Below are positions 1 through 7,496 of a stretch of 28,186 bases of DNA, in pieces. The position numbers were made by a program, and so were the translations under genes. Positions within the stretch are counted from its first letter, which is position 1. The number at the start of each line of letters is the position of its first letter. Origin of the DNA: JAATGA01 sp047605605 (lineage in GTDB: Bacteria > Pseudomonadota > Alphaproteobacteria > Rhodobacterales > Rhodobacteraceae). The DNA lies in assembly GCA_047605605.1 (NCBI GenBank), contig JASGFG010000048.1:1-28186 (forward strand), read 5' to 3'. The notes under the pieces are model-generated. The model was not told the origin of the DNA. It did no database searches and was given only the letters and a program-made list of their open reading frames with translations.

Positions 1-117
1 GGCACGCCGGCGCAGATGCTGGCCTCGCTCGACCGGCTCGCCGGCCTGCCCGGCGACACGCCGGTGTGCTGCGGCCATGAGTACACCGCGAGCAACGCGG
101 CGTTCGCGCTGGCGGTC
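1..117 (+). CDS. gloB: Hydroxyacylglutathione hydrolase (glyoxalase II), internal fragment
   Basis: Frame 1 reads about 39 residues of a glyoxalase II, cut on the left by the window edge. The motif CGHEYTASNAAFALAV (ending near base 117) matches the conserved GHEYT stretch whose histidine is a metal ligand in this metallo-beta-lactamase-fold enzyme, which hydrolyses S-lactoylglutathione to lactate and glutathione in the methylglyoxal pathway. After residue 39 the frame stays open to a stop at 262-264, but that tail is the antisense of a clear FtsK coding sequence and does not look like the substrate-binding C-terminus of GloB. The gene is therefore broken at about base 118, where it meets ftsK tail to tail. 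It could be a real pseudogene from a rearrangement or the product of a wrong assembly join. Family identity is fairly sure; intactness is not. Confidence 0.75.
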
Positions 118-801
118 CTGCCATTGGGCGGCGGCCCGGCCCGCGCCCTGCGCGCCCTTGCCCGCCACGGTCAGCGCCCAGTTATAGGCCATGACCGACC
201 CGACCAGCAGGAAATGCCGGATCACACGCAGTTCGGCCATGTCGAATCCGGTGACGAACAGTAGCATCGCCACCATCGCCACGCCCAGAACCAGCGACAG
301 GATTTTCAGCCCGATCCCCGCGCTGAGCGGGGTGACGCCCAGCATCGCGCCCAGCACCGTATCGCCGAACAGCCCGCCCAGGCCAAAGGAATGCGACCAG
401 CCCGTCGGCGGCACCACCGTCGCGGCATAGACCGAACACAGCGCCACGGCGATCACGCCAAAGACGATCCGCCCCATCGCCCGGTCGGCCCCGCGATGGG
501 TGACGAAGCGCACGCCCCAGGCCAGGAACAGCACCGGCAGCGCCCAGACCCCCTTGCCGCCAATGATGATCAGCGTCGAGGCGACGGCCGCGCCGAACCG
601 GCCCAGCAGGTTGTGCGCCGGTTCCTCGGTCGCGACCATCCAGCCGGGATCGGTCGGCGAATAGCTGGCAAAGATCAGCACAAAGGCCAATGCCACCGCC
701 AGAAGCGCCAGCCCCAGAAGCTCGCGCCCGCGGCGTTCCAGCATCGCCTGCGTGCCTTGGTCCAGAAGCGGATCGCGCTGCCGTGCCTGCCAGGAAGCCA
801 T
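118..801 (-). CDS. ftsK: DNA translocase FtsK, N-terminal membrane part only
   Basis: Read from ATG 801 leftward, 228 residues look like the membrane domain of FtsK/SpoIIIE, the septal translocase that clears and resolves chromosomes at division. Hydrophobic segments lie at about residues 29-46, 70-96, 111-130, 163-184 and 196-213, and the family signature YSPTDPGW sits after the first. A good ribosome site (GAGGGA, 7 nt before the ATG) decides the start, and the gene follows the aminotransferase stop by 11 nt. The frame remains open to base 1, but residues beyond about 228 are the antisense of gloB, so the linker, RecA-like motor and gamma domain (normally several hundred more residues) are absent. 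As FtsK is usually essential or important, a complete copy elsewhere or an assembly error is likely. Confidence 0.85.
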
Positions 802-812
802 ATGCCTGTCCC

Positions 813-1991
813 TCAATCGTAAAGGCAGTCGCGAAGCCGGATCAGCCCGCGCTGCGTTTCTTCTTTTGGGGCCACCAGGGCGACCCGAATGTAACCCTTG
901 CCGGGGTTCTGCCCCCCGACCTCGCGCGAGAGATAGGCACCGGGCAGAACCCGCACCCCCGCCTCGCGCCACAGTTTCAGCGCCGCCGCCTCGCCATCCT
1001 CGACCGGCAGCCACAGGAAGAACCCGCCTTCCGGCAGATCGAACCCCTGAAGCCCCGAGAAGACATCGCCCGCAATGCGGAACTTTTCCTGATAAAGCGC
1101 ACGGTTGGCCACCACATGCGCCTCGTCGCCCCAGGCGCGTTCGCTGACGCGCTGCACCGGCAGGGGCAGCGGCGCCCCGGCAAAGGCGCGCAACTGGCGG
1201 ATGCGCGCCATGCCCTGCGCCCCCCCGGCGACGAAGCCCGACCGCAGCCCCGGCAGGCTGGACCGTTTCGACAGCGAGTGAAAGGCAAAGACCCGCTCCG
1301 CATCGGCGGCGGTGGCGCGCGCCACCTCCAGGATGCCGGGGGGCGGCGCGCTGCGCCAGATGTCGGAATAGCATTCGTCGGCAAAGACGATGAAGTCATG
1401 CCTTTCCGCCAGGGCCAGCAGGTTCGCCCAGTAGTCGCGGCTGGCCACCGCCCCCTGCGGATTGGCGGGCGAGCAGATATAGGCGATGGCGGTGCGGTCC
1501 AGCACCTCGGCCGGCAGGGCGCCGAAATCGGGCAGAAAGCCGGTGGCGGCGGTGGCGGGCACATAAACCGGCTCGGCCGCCATGGCCAGCGCGGCCACGG
1601 CATAGACCTGATAGAACGGGTTCGGCATCAGCACGACCGGCCGCTGGCCGTTCTTGGCCTCGGGGCACAGCGCGACGGCGGCGTTGAACAGCCCCTCGCG
1701 CGTGCCGTTCAGCACCATGATCTGGTCGGTCGCGACCTCGGCGCCATAGCGGCGGGCCAGCCAGCCCGAAATCGCGGCCAGCAGTTCCGGCGTGCCGTCG
1801 TTCGGCGGATAAACGCCGAAACCGGCAAGGTTTTCGGCCAGAACCGGGCCGACGAAATCGGGCATCGGGTGGCGTGGTTCGCCAATCGTCATCGCGATGG
1901 GGGTATCGCCCGGCGCATGATGGTCCAGCAGCTTCCGCAGACGCGGAAACGCATAATCCGGCAGGTTTGAAAACCGCTCAGGAAACGCCAT
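813..1991 (-). CDS. PLP-dependent aminotransferase, probable succinyldiaminopimelate aminotransferase (DapC-like)
   Basis: 392 residues, usual length for a class I/II (fold-type I) aminotransferase. Visible are NPFY at 124-127, ANPQG at 176-180 with the substrate/cofactor Asn177, the PLP-ring Asp205 in FADECY with Tyr208, and the PLP Schiff-base Lys242 in SLSKRSSLPGLRSGF. The SLSKRS..PGLRSGF form is the one I associate with DapC-type enzymes, which transfer an amino group from glutamate to N-succinyl-2-amino-6-ketopimelate in lysine and peptidoglycan-precursor synthesis; substrate is inferred, not shown. Two adjacent ATGs occur (1994 and 1991); the GAGG at 4 nt before the second makes 1991 slightly better. 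It lies between an amidase (137-nt gap) and ftsK (11 nt), all on the minus strand, an order I recall from Rhodobacterales genomes. Confidence 0.85.
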   Translation of the reverse strand: MAFPERFSNLPDYAFPRLRKLLDHHAPGDTPIAMTIGEPRHPMPDFVGPVLAENLAGFGVYPPNDGTPELLAAISGWLARRYGAEVATDQIMVLNGTREGLFNAAVALCPEAKNGQRPVVLMPNPFYQVYAVAALAMAAEPVYVPATAATGFLPDFGALPAEVLDRTAIAYICSPANPQGAVASRDYWANLLALAERHDFIVFADECYSDIWRSAPPPGILEVARATAADAERVFAFHSLSKRSSLPGLRSGFVAGGAQGMARIRQLRAFAGAPLPLPVQRVSERAWGDEAHVVANRALYQEKFRIAGDVFSGLQGFDLPEGGFFLWLPVEDGEAAALKLWREAGVRVLPGAYLSREVGGQNPGKGYIRVALVAPKEETQRGLIRLRDCLYD

Positions 1992-2061
1992 CATGCCTCG
2001 CTCGACCGGGGTCGTGTCGCCCCGTTTGCGGCAAGGATAGCGTTCCGGTTTGGCAAGGTCC

Positions 2062-2090
2062 AGAAAAAGGCGGCGCCCCTGGCGGCCGGT
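2062..2090 (-). terminator. Weak intrinsic-terminator candidate between amidase and aminotransferase genes
   Basis: On the minus strand a GC-rich, partly self-complementary stretch (GGCCGCC ... GGCGCCGCC) is followed by five T (plus-strand A run 2064-2068). The stem is imperfect, so it may attenuate rather than end transcription from the amidase gene. Low confidence. Confidence 0.22.
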
Positions 2091-2128
2091 CGGGGGGAAT
2101 TGTGGCTTTTGAGTCCCCCTCCGTCGCC

Positions 2129-3460
2129 TCAGCCCAGGGCCCGTTCCGCCGCCGCGCCAAGGCGCAGCAGCCGTTCCTCCTGCAGGGGCGGGGCCATCAG
2201 CATGATCCCGCAGGACGGCTGCCCGGTCGGCAGGGTCAGCGCGCACAGGTTGAACATGTTGCCGATCCGGGTGTTGCGCAGCGCCAGCAGGTTTTCGCTG
2301 ACATAATAGGCATCCTCCGTCATCAGCCGCTGTGCATCCGGCGGCAGGATGGGCGAGGTGGGCAGGATCACCGCATCATATCCGGCCGTCCGCGCCGCCC
2401 ATTGGGCCCGCAGCACTTCCAGCCGCCGCCAGCCGGCGATGTAATCCACCGCCGAAATCCCCGCCCCGCCGCGAAACCGCTCAAGGATACGGGGGAACAT
2501 TTTCTGCGGCGCGGCCTCGATCACCTCGCGCCAGATCGCATAGGCCTCGGCGGTGAACAGCGTTCCGGCCAGCGCCATCGCCTCGGCCACCTCGGGCGCC
2601 TGCAACTTCTCGATCCGCGCGCCGGATTGCGACAGGCGCGCGGCGGCATCCTCGAACCCTTCGGCCGGGCGGTCGCGCAGATCGGCCAGCGCCACGGTTT
2701 CCAGCATCGCCAGACGCATCCCCGACAGGCTGGCCCCATCCAGATCGGCCGGGCGGCTGCCTTCCAGCAGCGCCAGGATCTGGGCGCAATCCTCGACCTT
2801 GTGGGCCAGCGGCCCGACGGTATCGAACCTTTCGCACAGCGGCACCACCCCGCGCAGCGACAACCTGCCATGGGTGGTCTTCAGCCCGACCAGATCGTTC
2901 CAGGCGGCGGGGATGCGCACCGATCCGCCGGTATCCGACCCGATGGCCGCCGGCGCCAGCCCGAAGGCGACCGAGGCCGCCGCGCCCGAGGATGACCCGC
3001 CCGACACCGCATCCTCGTCATTGATCGAAGGGGGCGTCGATGTCACCGGGTTCAGCCCCAGCCCGGAAAACGCCAGTTCCGACATATGGGTCTTGCCCAG
3101 ACAGACGGCGCCCTGCGCGGTGGCCGTCGCCAGCACCTCGGCATCGCGGCGGGGGATGCGGTTGCGCAGCAGCGCCGATCCCGCCTCGGTCGCCACATCG
3201 GCGCTGTCGAACAGGTCCTTCCACGACAGCGGCACCCCGTCCAGCAGGCTGCGCCGCTGGCCGCTGCGCTGACGGCTGGCGGCACCCATCGCCTCGGCCC
3301 GCGCCCGCGGGGCGGTCAGGCGGGCATAGATGCGGTCGGCCAGAGGATGCGCGGCGATGGCGTCCAGATGCGCCTCGGCCAGATCGACGGGGTTGATGCG
3401 GCCCGCCCCGATCTCGCGCCCCAGGGCGGTTGCGGTCATGTGAAGCCAGGTCGCGCTCAT
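2129..3460 (-). CDS. Amidase-signature family hydrolase
   Basis: 443 residues of an amidase-signature enzyme that hydrolyses an amide bond with a Ser-cisSer-Lys triad. The triad is visible as Lys81 (SWKDLFD), cis-Ser156 in SGGSSSG and nucleophile Ser180 in GSDTGGSVRIPA, the same spacing as in GatA. It is unlikely to be GatA itself: no gatB or gatC neighbours are present and the C-terminus differs in look; the substrate is unknown. The start at 3460 is chosen for its strong ribosome site GGAGGG, 5 nt before the ATG; the frame extends another 51 codons upstream, but that stretch overlaps the divergent promoter region. It heads the minus-strand string amidase - aminotransferase - ftsK and is divergent from the UbiH-like gene, with 92 nt between the two starts for both promoters. 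Confidence 0.88.
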   Translation of the reverse strand: MSATWLHMTATALGREIGAGRINPVDLAEAHLDAIAAHPLADRIYARLTAPRARAEAMGAASRQRSGQRRSLLDGVPLSWKDLFDSADVATEAGSALLRNRIPRRDAEVLATATAQGAVCLGKTHMSELAFSGLGLNPVTSTPPSINDEDAVSGGSSSGAAASVAFGLAPAAIGSDTGGSVRIPAAWNDLVGLKTTHGRLSLRGVVPLCERFDTVGPLAHKVEDCAQILALLEGSRPADLDGASLSGMRLAMLETVALADLRDRPAEGFEDAAARLSQSGARIEKLQAPEVAEAMALAGTLFTAEAYAIWREVIEAAPQKMFPRILERFRGGAGISAVDYIAGWRRLEVLRAQWAARTAGYDAVILPTSPILPPDAQRLMTEDAYYVSENLLALRNTRIGNMFNLCALTLPTGQPSCGIMLMAPPLQEERLLRLGAAAERALG

Positions 3461-3552
3461 CTTCGCCCTCCGGTTGCCCATCGCTTTTCGGCGCGACGGT
3501 AGCGGCATGGGGGCGCATGGACAATCCCGCGCGGAAGGCCATACTCCGTGCC

Positions 3553-4782
3553 ATGACCTATGACACCGACATCCTGATCGCGGGCGGCGGGCTGAATGGC
3601 CCGGCCCTGGCACTGGCGCTGGCAGATGGCGGGTTCCGCGTCACCGTGGTCGACGCCCGCCCCGCCCCCGCGCGGGCCGAGGCGGGGTTCGACGGGCGGG
3701 CCTATGCGCTGGCCATCGCCTCGCGCCGGCTGCTGTCGGCCATCGGCATCTGGCAGGCCGTGGGACCGAAGGCGCAGCCGATCCTGCGGATCGTCACCTC
3801 GGACGGGCGGCCGGGCGAAGGGGCGGCCCCCTTCTTCCTGACCTTCGACCATGCCGAGATCGAGGAAGGCCCGATGGGCTTCATGGTCGAGGACCGGCAC
3901 CTTTACGCGGCCTTCCTTGCCGCGATGCGGGCGCATCCGAACGTGACGCTGCTGTCCGGGGAAACCGTGGTGGCGCAAGACCCCGGCCCGGCCTCTGTCG
4001 TGGTGACGCTCGCCTCGGGGGCGGTGCTGACCGCCCGGCTGCTGGTCGGCTGCGACGGGCGCGGCTCGGGCACGGCGGCGCGGGCGGGCATCCGCCGGCT
4101 GGGGCACGGCTATGGCCAGACGGCGCTTGTCACCGCCATCCGCCACGAAAAGGATCATCAGGGCACGGCGCAGCAGTTCTTCATGCCCTCGGGGCCACTG
4201 GCCATCCTGCCGCTGCCCGGCGGGCACCATTCCTCGATCGTGTGGAGCGAGGGGACCACCCCCGCCGCGGCGATCCAGGCGCTGGACGACGACGCCTATC
4301 TTGCCGCGCTGCGCCCGCGGTTCGGCGCGTTCCTCGGGCAGATCGCGCTGGCGGGCGACCGCTTCACCTATCCGCTGTCGCTGTCGCTGGCCGACTCCTT
4401 CACCGCGCCGCGCGTGGCGCTGGTGGGGGATGCGGCCCACGGCGTCCACCCCATCGCCGGGCAGGGGCTGAACCTTGGCCTGCGCGACGTGGCGGCGCTG
4501 GCCGAGGTGCTGGTCGATGCCGCCCGCCGGGGCGAGGATGCGGGCGCCCCCGATGTGCTGGACCGCTACCAGACCTGGCGGCGGTTCGATTCCACCCTGC
4601 TCGCGCTTGGGATGGACGGGGTGAACCGTCTGTTTTCCAATGACAATCCGCTGCTGCGGGCGGCGCGTGATCTTGGCATGGGCGCGGTTGCCCGCCTGCC
4701 GGGCCTGCGCCGCGCCTTCATCCGCGAGGCGGCGGGCCTGTCGGGCGACCTGCCCAAACTGCTGGCCGGCCGCGCGCTCTGA
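3553..4782 (+). CDS. UbiH/UbiF/VisC-family FAD-dependent hydroxylase
   Basis: 409 residues, typical of the class A flavin monooxygenases that hydroxylate the ring of ubiquinone precursors using FAD, NAD(P)H and O2. The N-terminal dinucleotide-binding loop is GGGLNG (11-16), the second FAD/NAD motif is VGCDGRGSG (165-173), and the FAD ribityl-binding and UbiH-family signature is VGDAAHGVHPIAGQGLNLGL (291-310). Which ring position it hydroxylates cannot be read from the sequence, so no symbol is given. The ATG at 3553 is fixed by the N-terminal TDILIAGGG strand; the ribosome site is weak (GGAAGG, 14 nt away). The frame opens earlier, inside the divergent amidase region, which I discount. The PaaI-like thioesterase follows 72 nt downstream on the same strand. 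Confidence 0.9.
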   Translation: MTYDTDILIAGGGLNGPALALALADGGFRVTVVDARPAPARAEAGFDGRAYALAIASRRLLSAIGIWQAVGPKAQPILRIVTSDGRPGEGAAPFFLTFDHAEIEEGPMGFMVEDRHLYAAFLAAMRAHPNVTLLSGETVVAQDPGPASVVVTLASGAVLTARLLVGCDGRGSGTAARAGIRRLGHGYGQTALVTAIRHEKDHQGTAQQFFMPSGPLAILPLPGGHHSSIVWSEGTTPAAAIQALDDDAYLAALRPRFGAFLGQIALAGDRFTYPLSLSLADSFTAPRVALVGDAAHGVHPIAGQGLNLGLRDVAALAEVLVDAARRGEDAGAPDVLDRYQTWRRFDSTLLALGMDGVNRLFSNDNPLLRAARDLGMGAVARLPGLRRAFIREAAGLSGDLPKLLAGRAL

Positions 4783-4854
4783 CCCTTGCGCCGACCCTTG
4801 CATCGGCCGCCCGGCAGGGCCATCGTGCCCCCCCGCATCAGGACAGGACGCAAG

Positions 4855-5283
4855 ATGATCGCCGAAACCGAAAGCCAGCGCCTTCAGCGCGTCGCCAACG
4901 ACCAGCCCGCCTTTGCGAAACACCTGGGCATCCGGCTGGTGTCCTTCGGAATGGAAAAGGTCGTCGCCGAACTCGATTCGACCGAGGAGCTTTCGAACCG
5001 AAACGGGGTGATGCATGGCGGCGCGGTCATGGGCTTTGCCGACAACGTGGGCGGCACTCTGGCCTCGCTCTACCTCGGGCCGGGGCAGATGACGACGACG
5101 GTGGAAAGCAAGACCAACTTCCTGCGCTCGATCCCGAAGGGGCAAACCGCCACCGCCACCGCGACGCCCCTCCATGCCGGGCGCCGCACCGTGGTGGTCG
5201 AAACCCGCATCACCCGAACCGATGGCAAACTGGCCGCCATCGTCACCCAGACCCAGATGCTGATGCGCCGCGAACGCGACTGA
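4855..5283 (+). CDS. PaaI-family hotdog-fold thioesterase
   Basis: 142 residues, one hotdog domain. The signature NGVMHGGAVMGFAD (50-63) holds the conserved Asn50, HGG loop and Asp63 that form the active site of PaaI/4HBT-type acyl-CoA thioesterases; a second conserved stretch, SKTNFLRSIPKG, provides the usual CoA-contacting strand. Such enzymes hydrolyse aromatic or medium-chain acyl-CoA; the substrate here is unknown. The start at 4855 has the site AGGAC, 5 nt before the ATG; an in-frame ATG at 4786 right after the preceding gene would add 23 low-complexity residues and lacks a good site. It is likely cotranscribed with the upstream hydroxylase. Confidence 0.85.
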   Translation: MIAETESQRLQRVANDQPAFAKHLGIRLVSFGMEKVVAELDSTEELSNRNGVMHGGAVMGFADNVGGTLASLYLGPGQMTTTVESKTNFLRSIPKGQTATATATPLHAGRRTVVVETRITRTDGKLAAIVTQTQMLMRRERD

Positions 5284-5301
5284 CCCTTCCCCCTCTTTCC
5301 G

Positions 5302-5362
5302 GAGGAAAATATCCTCGGGGGGTGAATTGGCCGCAGGCCAAGAGGGGGGCAGACAGCCCCCC
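5302..5362. terminator. Cluster of three hairpins in a convergent intergenic gap, bidirectional terminator / extragenic repeat candidate
   Basis: Between the thioesterase stop and the convergent SDHAF4-like stop are three perfect small inverted repeats: GAGGA-5nt-TCCTC (5302-5316), TTGGCC-GCA-GGCCAA (5327-5341) and GGGGGGC-AGACA-GCCCCCC (5344-5362). None has a long T tail, but the position between two gene ends fits transcription termination. From memory, GGAGGAAAATATCCTCGGGG followed by a GC hairpin is a common extragenic element in Rhodobacterales; that could be tested by counting copies in the parent genome. Confidence 0.5.
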
Positions 5363-5388
5363 TGCCCCGCTTCCTCAAGGCCGCCCGC

Positions 5389-5574
5389 TCAAAAGTCGAT
5401 GGCCAGCCCCTTCTTCTCCCAATCGCCATACCGCACCGGCTCGGGTCCGTCGCGGCCGCCCAGTTCGGCCGGCAGGGGCGTCGCCGCTTCGGCCAGACGG
5501 CGACGCTCGGCCGCCTCGGCCAGCGCGCGCTGCGCCGCGGGGGGGAGGTCGGGGCGAGGATCGGTGTCGGACAT
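5389..5574 (-). CDS. DUF1674 / SDHAF4-like succinate dehydrogenase assembly factor
   Basis: A 61-residue protein ending in PEPVRYGDWEKKGLAIDF, the hallmark C-terminus of the DUF1674/SDHAF4 family (R-[YF]-G-D-W-E..G...DF). In mitochondria and alphaproteobacteria SDHAF4 binds the flavinated SdhA subunit and helps it join SdhB. The N-terminal part is Pro/Ala/Arg-rich and probably disordered, normal for the family. The ATG at 5574 has GGAAA 6 nt upstream; the frame runs on to 5874 but that portion is antisense to rsmB. It is divergent from rsmB, with 83 nt between the two starts, and convergent with the thioesterase. No sdh genes are visible here. Confidence 0.85.
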   Translation of the reverse strand: MSDTDPRPDLPPAAQRALAEAAERRRLAEAATPLPAELGGRDGPEPVRYGDWEKKGLAIDF

Positions 5575-5657
5575 CGGCGTTTCCTTGTGCGGACCGTCCC
5601 GGTGATATACGCCCGCCGCACATGACGGCAAGGGCCGGGCGACGGGGACGCGAAACG

Positions 5658-6908
5658 ATGAGCGAAGGACTGGGGCCACGCAAGGCGGCCGTCGATCTTC
5701 TGGATGCGGTGCTGGGCGAGCGTCAGCTTCTGTCGCAGGCAGTCGCGGACCCGGCCGGGCCGCTGGCCGGGCTGGACGGCGCCGGGCGGGCGCGGGCGCA
5801 AAGGCTGGCGCACTCGGTGCTGCGGCAGGTGGAGCCGGTCGATGCCGTCCTTTCCCCCCTGCTGCGCAAGGCACCGCCGCTGCGGGTCAGAAACATCCTG
5901 CGGCTGGCCGTGGTCGAACTGGCGCAGGGGGCCGCCGCGCATGGCGTCGTCAATGCCGCGGTCAGCCTTGCGCAGCGCGATCGCAAGACCGCGGCGATGA
6001 AGGGCATGGTCAACGCCGTGCTGCGCAACCTGCCCGCCTATGCCCTGTCCACGCAGAAGGTTCAGAAACTGCCCCGCTGGCTGCGCCAGCCGCTGGTCCA
6101 CGCCTGGGGGCGCGAGGCGGTGGCGGCGATCGAGGCGGTGCAGGCCGTCCCCCCGCCGCTAGACCTGACGATCCGCCCCGATGCCGCGGCCCCCGAAGGC
6201 GACCGCCTGCCGACCGGCAGCCTGCGCTTGGCCGAGCCGGGGCAGGTTTCGGTGCTGCCGGGGTATGAGGCCGGGGGCTGGTGGGTGCAGGATGCCGCCG
6301 CCGCGCTGGCCGTGCCGGTGCTGGCGCCGCAGGCGGGCGAACGGGTGCTGGACCTTTGCGCCGCGCCGGGGGGCAAGACGCTGCAACTCGCCGCCGCCGG
6401 GGCACGGGTGACGGCACTGGACATCTCCGCCCCGCGGATGGAGCGGGTGGTCGAGAATCTGGCCCGCTGCGGCCTTCGCGCCGAAACCGTGGTGGCCGAT
6501 GCGCTGGACTGGATGCCCCCCACGCTGTTCGACGCGATCCTGCTGGATGCGCCGTGTTCGGCCACCGGCACGATCCGCCGCCACCCCGACCTGCCCTTCG
6601 TCAAGGACGGGTCCGAGATACCGGCCCTTGTCGCGTTGCAGGCACGGCTGATCGACCGGGCGGTGGCGATGCTGGCCCCCGGCGGGCGGCTGGTCTTTTG
6701 CACCTGCTCGCTGCTGCCCGACGAGGGCGAGGCGCAGCTTGCCGCCGCACTGGCGCGGCATCCCGGTCTGAAATCCGTCGTCCCCCAGGTTCCCGGCATG
6801 GAACCGGACTGGATCGCCCCAGGTGGCGGATTGCGGCTGCGCCCGGATTACTGGGCCGCACGGGGCGGGATGGACGGCTTCTTCATGGCCCGGCTGGAAC
6901 GGCGATAG
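5658..6908 (+). CDS. rsmB: 16S rRNA (cytosine-C5) methyltransferase, RsmB/Sun family
   Basis: 416 residues in two parts: an N-terminal NusB-like helical RNA-binding domain (about 1-130, including VNAVLRNLPAY) and a C-terminal SAM-dependent Rossmann methyltransferase. The SAM loop is DLCAAPGGKT (232-241), motif IV is DAPCSATGTIRRHPD with the product-release Cys300, and motif VI is FCTCSLLPDEGE with nucleophile Cys350; this Cys pair defines the RNA m5C methyltransferases. RsmB methylates a cytosine of 16S rRNA (C967 in E. coli). The ATG at 5658 is preceded only by a weak GGGACG; an in-frame ATG at 5622 would add 12 residues. Followed by a convergent gene with small hairpins in the 61-nt gap. 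Confidence 0.9.
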   Translation: MSEGLGPRKAAVDLLDAVLGERQLLSQAVADPAGPLAGLDGAGRARAQRLAHSVLRQVEPVDAVLSPLLRKAPPLRVRNILRLAVVELAQGAAAHGVVNAAVSLAQRDRKTAAMKGMVNAVLRNLPAYALSTQKVQKLPRWLRQPLVHAWGREAVAAIEAVQAVPPPLDLTIRPDAAAPEGDRLPTGSLRLAEPGQVSVLPGYEAGGWWVQDAAAALAVPVLAPQAGERVLDLCAAPGGKTLQLAAAGARVTALDISAPRMERVVENLARCGLRAETVVADALDWMPPTLFDAILLDAPCSATGTIRRHPDLPFVKDGSEIPALVALQARLIDRAVAMLAPGGRLVFCTCSLLPDEGEAQLAAALARHPGLKSVVPQVPGMEPDWIAPGGGLRLRPDYWAARGGMDGFFMARLERR

Positions 6909-6947
6909 GGCCGCTGCGGGGCCGGCCGCAAAGCACGCAAGGCACGC

Positions 6948-6961
6948 CCCTTGCCGAAGGG
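6948..6961. terminator. Small hairpin between convergent rsmB and SRPBCC genes
   Basis: CCCTT-GCCG-AAGGG forms a 5-bp stem with a 4-nt loop in the 61-nt gap between two convergent stops. There is no T tract, so it is only a plausible weak terminator serving either strand. Confidence 0.25.
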
Positions 6962-6969
6962 CCGCGCCG

Positions 6970-7440
6970 TCAGGCGTGGCGTCCCTTCAGCCGGCTCTCG
7001 ACATTCGCCGCTAGATCACCAATCCGGCTGTCGAACCGGCGTTCGACCTTGTTGCGGGTCAGGCGCAGCGACTGAAGCATCAGGCGCGAGGCCAGCGTGC
7101 GCGGCTTGACCTCGGCTATGACGTGGATGCGGCTGCGTCTGGCGGCCATCTCGAATATGTCGACCGTCACTGTCCCCTCGAACAGGACCGAGACGAAGGA
7201 AAACGCCAGATGCGAGGGCGCCTCCATCCGCTCAAGGCGTAGCACCGCGTCGCGCCGCCGGCCGCGCCAGTCGAACCTGACCCGCCATTCCATGCCCGGA
7301 CCGGGTGCGGACACAAGGTCGTCGCGCGTCACCTCGGCACCCCGGCGCAGGGCGGCCCTTTCCCAAACGGGGAAGTCCGCCAGCAGCCCGAAGACCTGAT
7401 CCGCCGCTGCCGCGACATCCTGCCTGCTGCTGAGCCTCAT
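6970..7440 (-). CDS. SRPBCC (START/Bet v1-like) superfamily protein
   Basis: 156 residues with the layout of a polyketide-cyclase/dehydrase-type SRPBCC protein: an opening strand (MRLSSRQDVAAAADQVFGLL), a helix with the DFPVWERAALRRG segment, long alternating strands in the middle (WRVRFDWRGRRRDAVLRLER) and a C-terminal amphipathic helix. These folds form a hydrophobic pocket for lipids or aromatic ligands; no catalytic residues can be assigned. The ATG at 7440 has GGGAAG 5 nt upstream. It lies 56 nt behind nudC on the same strand and is probably cotranscribed, though no functional link is evident. The family call comes from the overall pattern rather than a strict motif. Confidence 0.65.
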   Translation of the reverse strand: MRLSSRQDVAAAADQVFGLLADFPVWERAALRRGAEVTRDDLVSAPGPGMEWRVRFDWRGRRRDAVLRLERMEAPSHLAFSFVSVLFEGTVTVDIFEMAARRSRIHVIAEVKPRTLASRLMLQSLRLTRNKVERRFDSRIGDLAANVESRLKGRHA

Positions 7441-7496
7441 TCCATCTTCCCGGTTCCAAAGGTCCGCGCCGTTTCTCGCGGGCGGCGGCGGCGCTG

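Noticed and set aside
118..264. C-terminal continuation of gloB to the in-frame stop at 264
   Set aside because: This stretch encodes recognisable FtsK membrane residues on the other strand and does not resemble GloB.
690..1970. 426-codon plus-strand frame opposite the aminotransferase
   Set aside because: Antisense to an aminotransferase with complete catalytic motifs; product is low-complexity.
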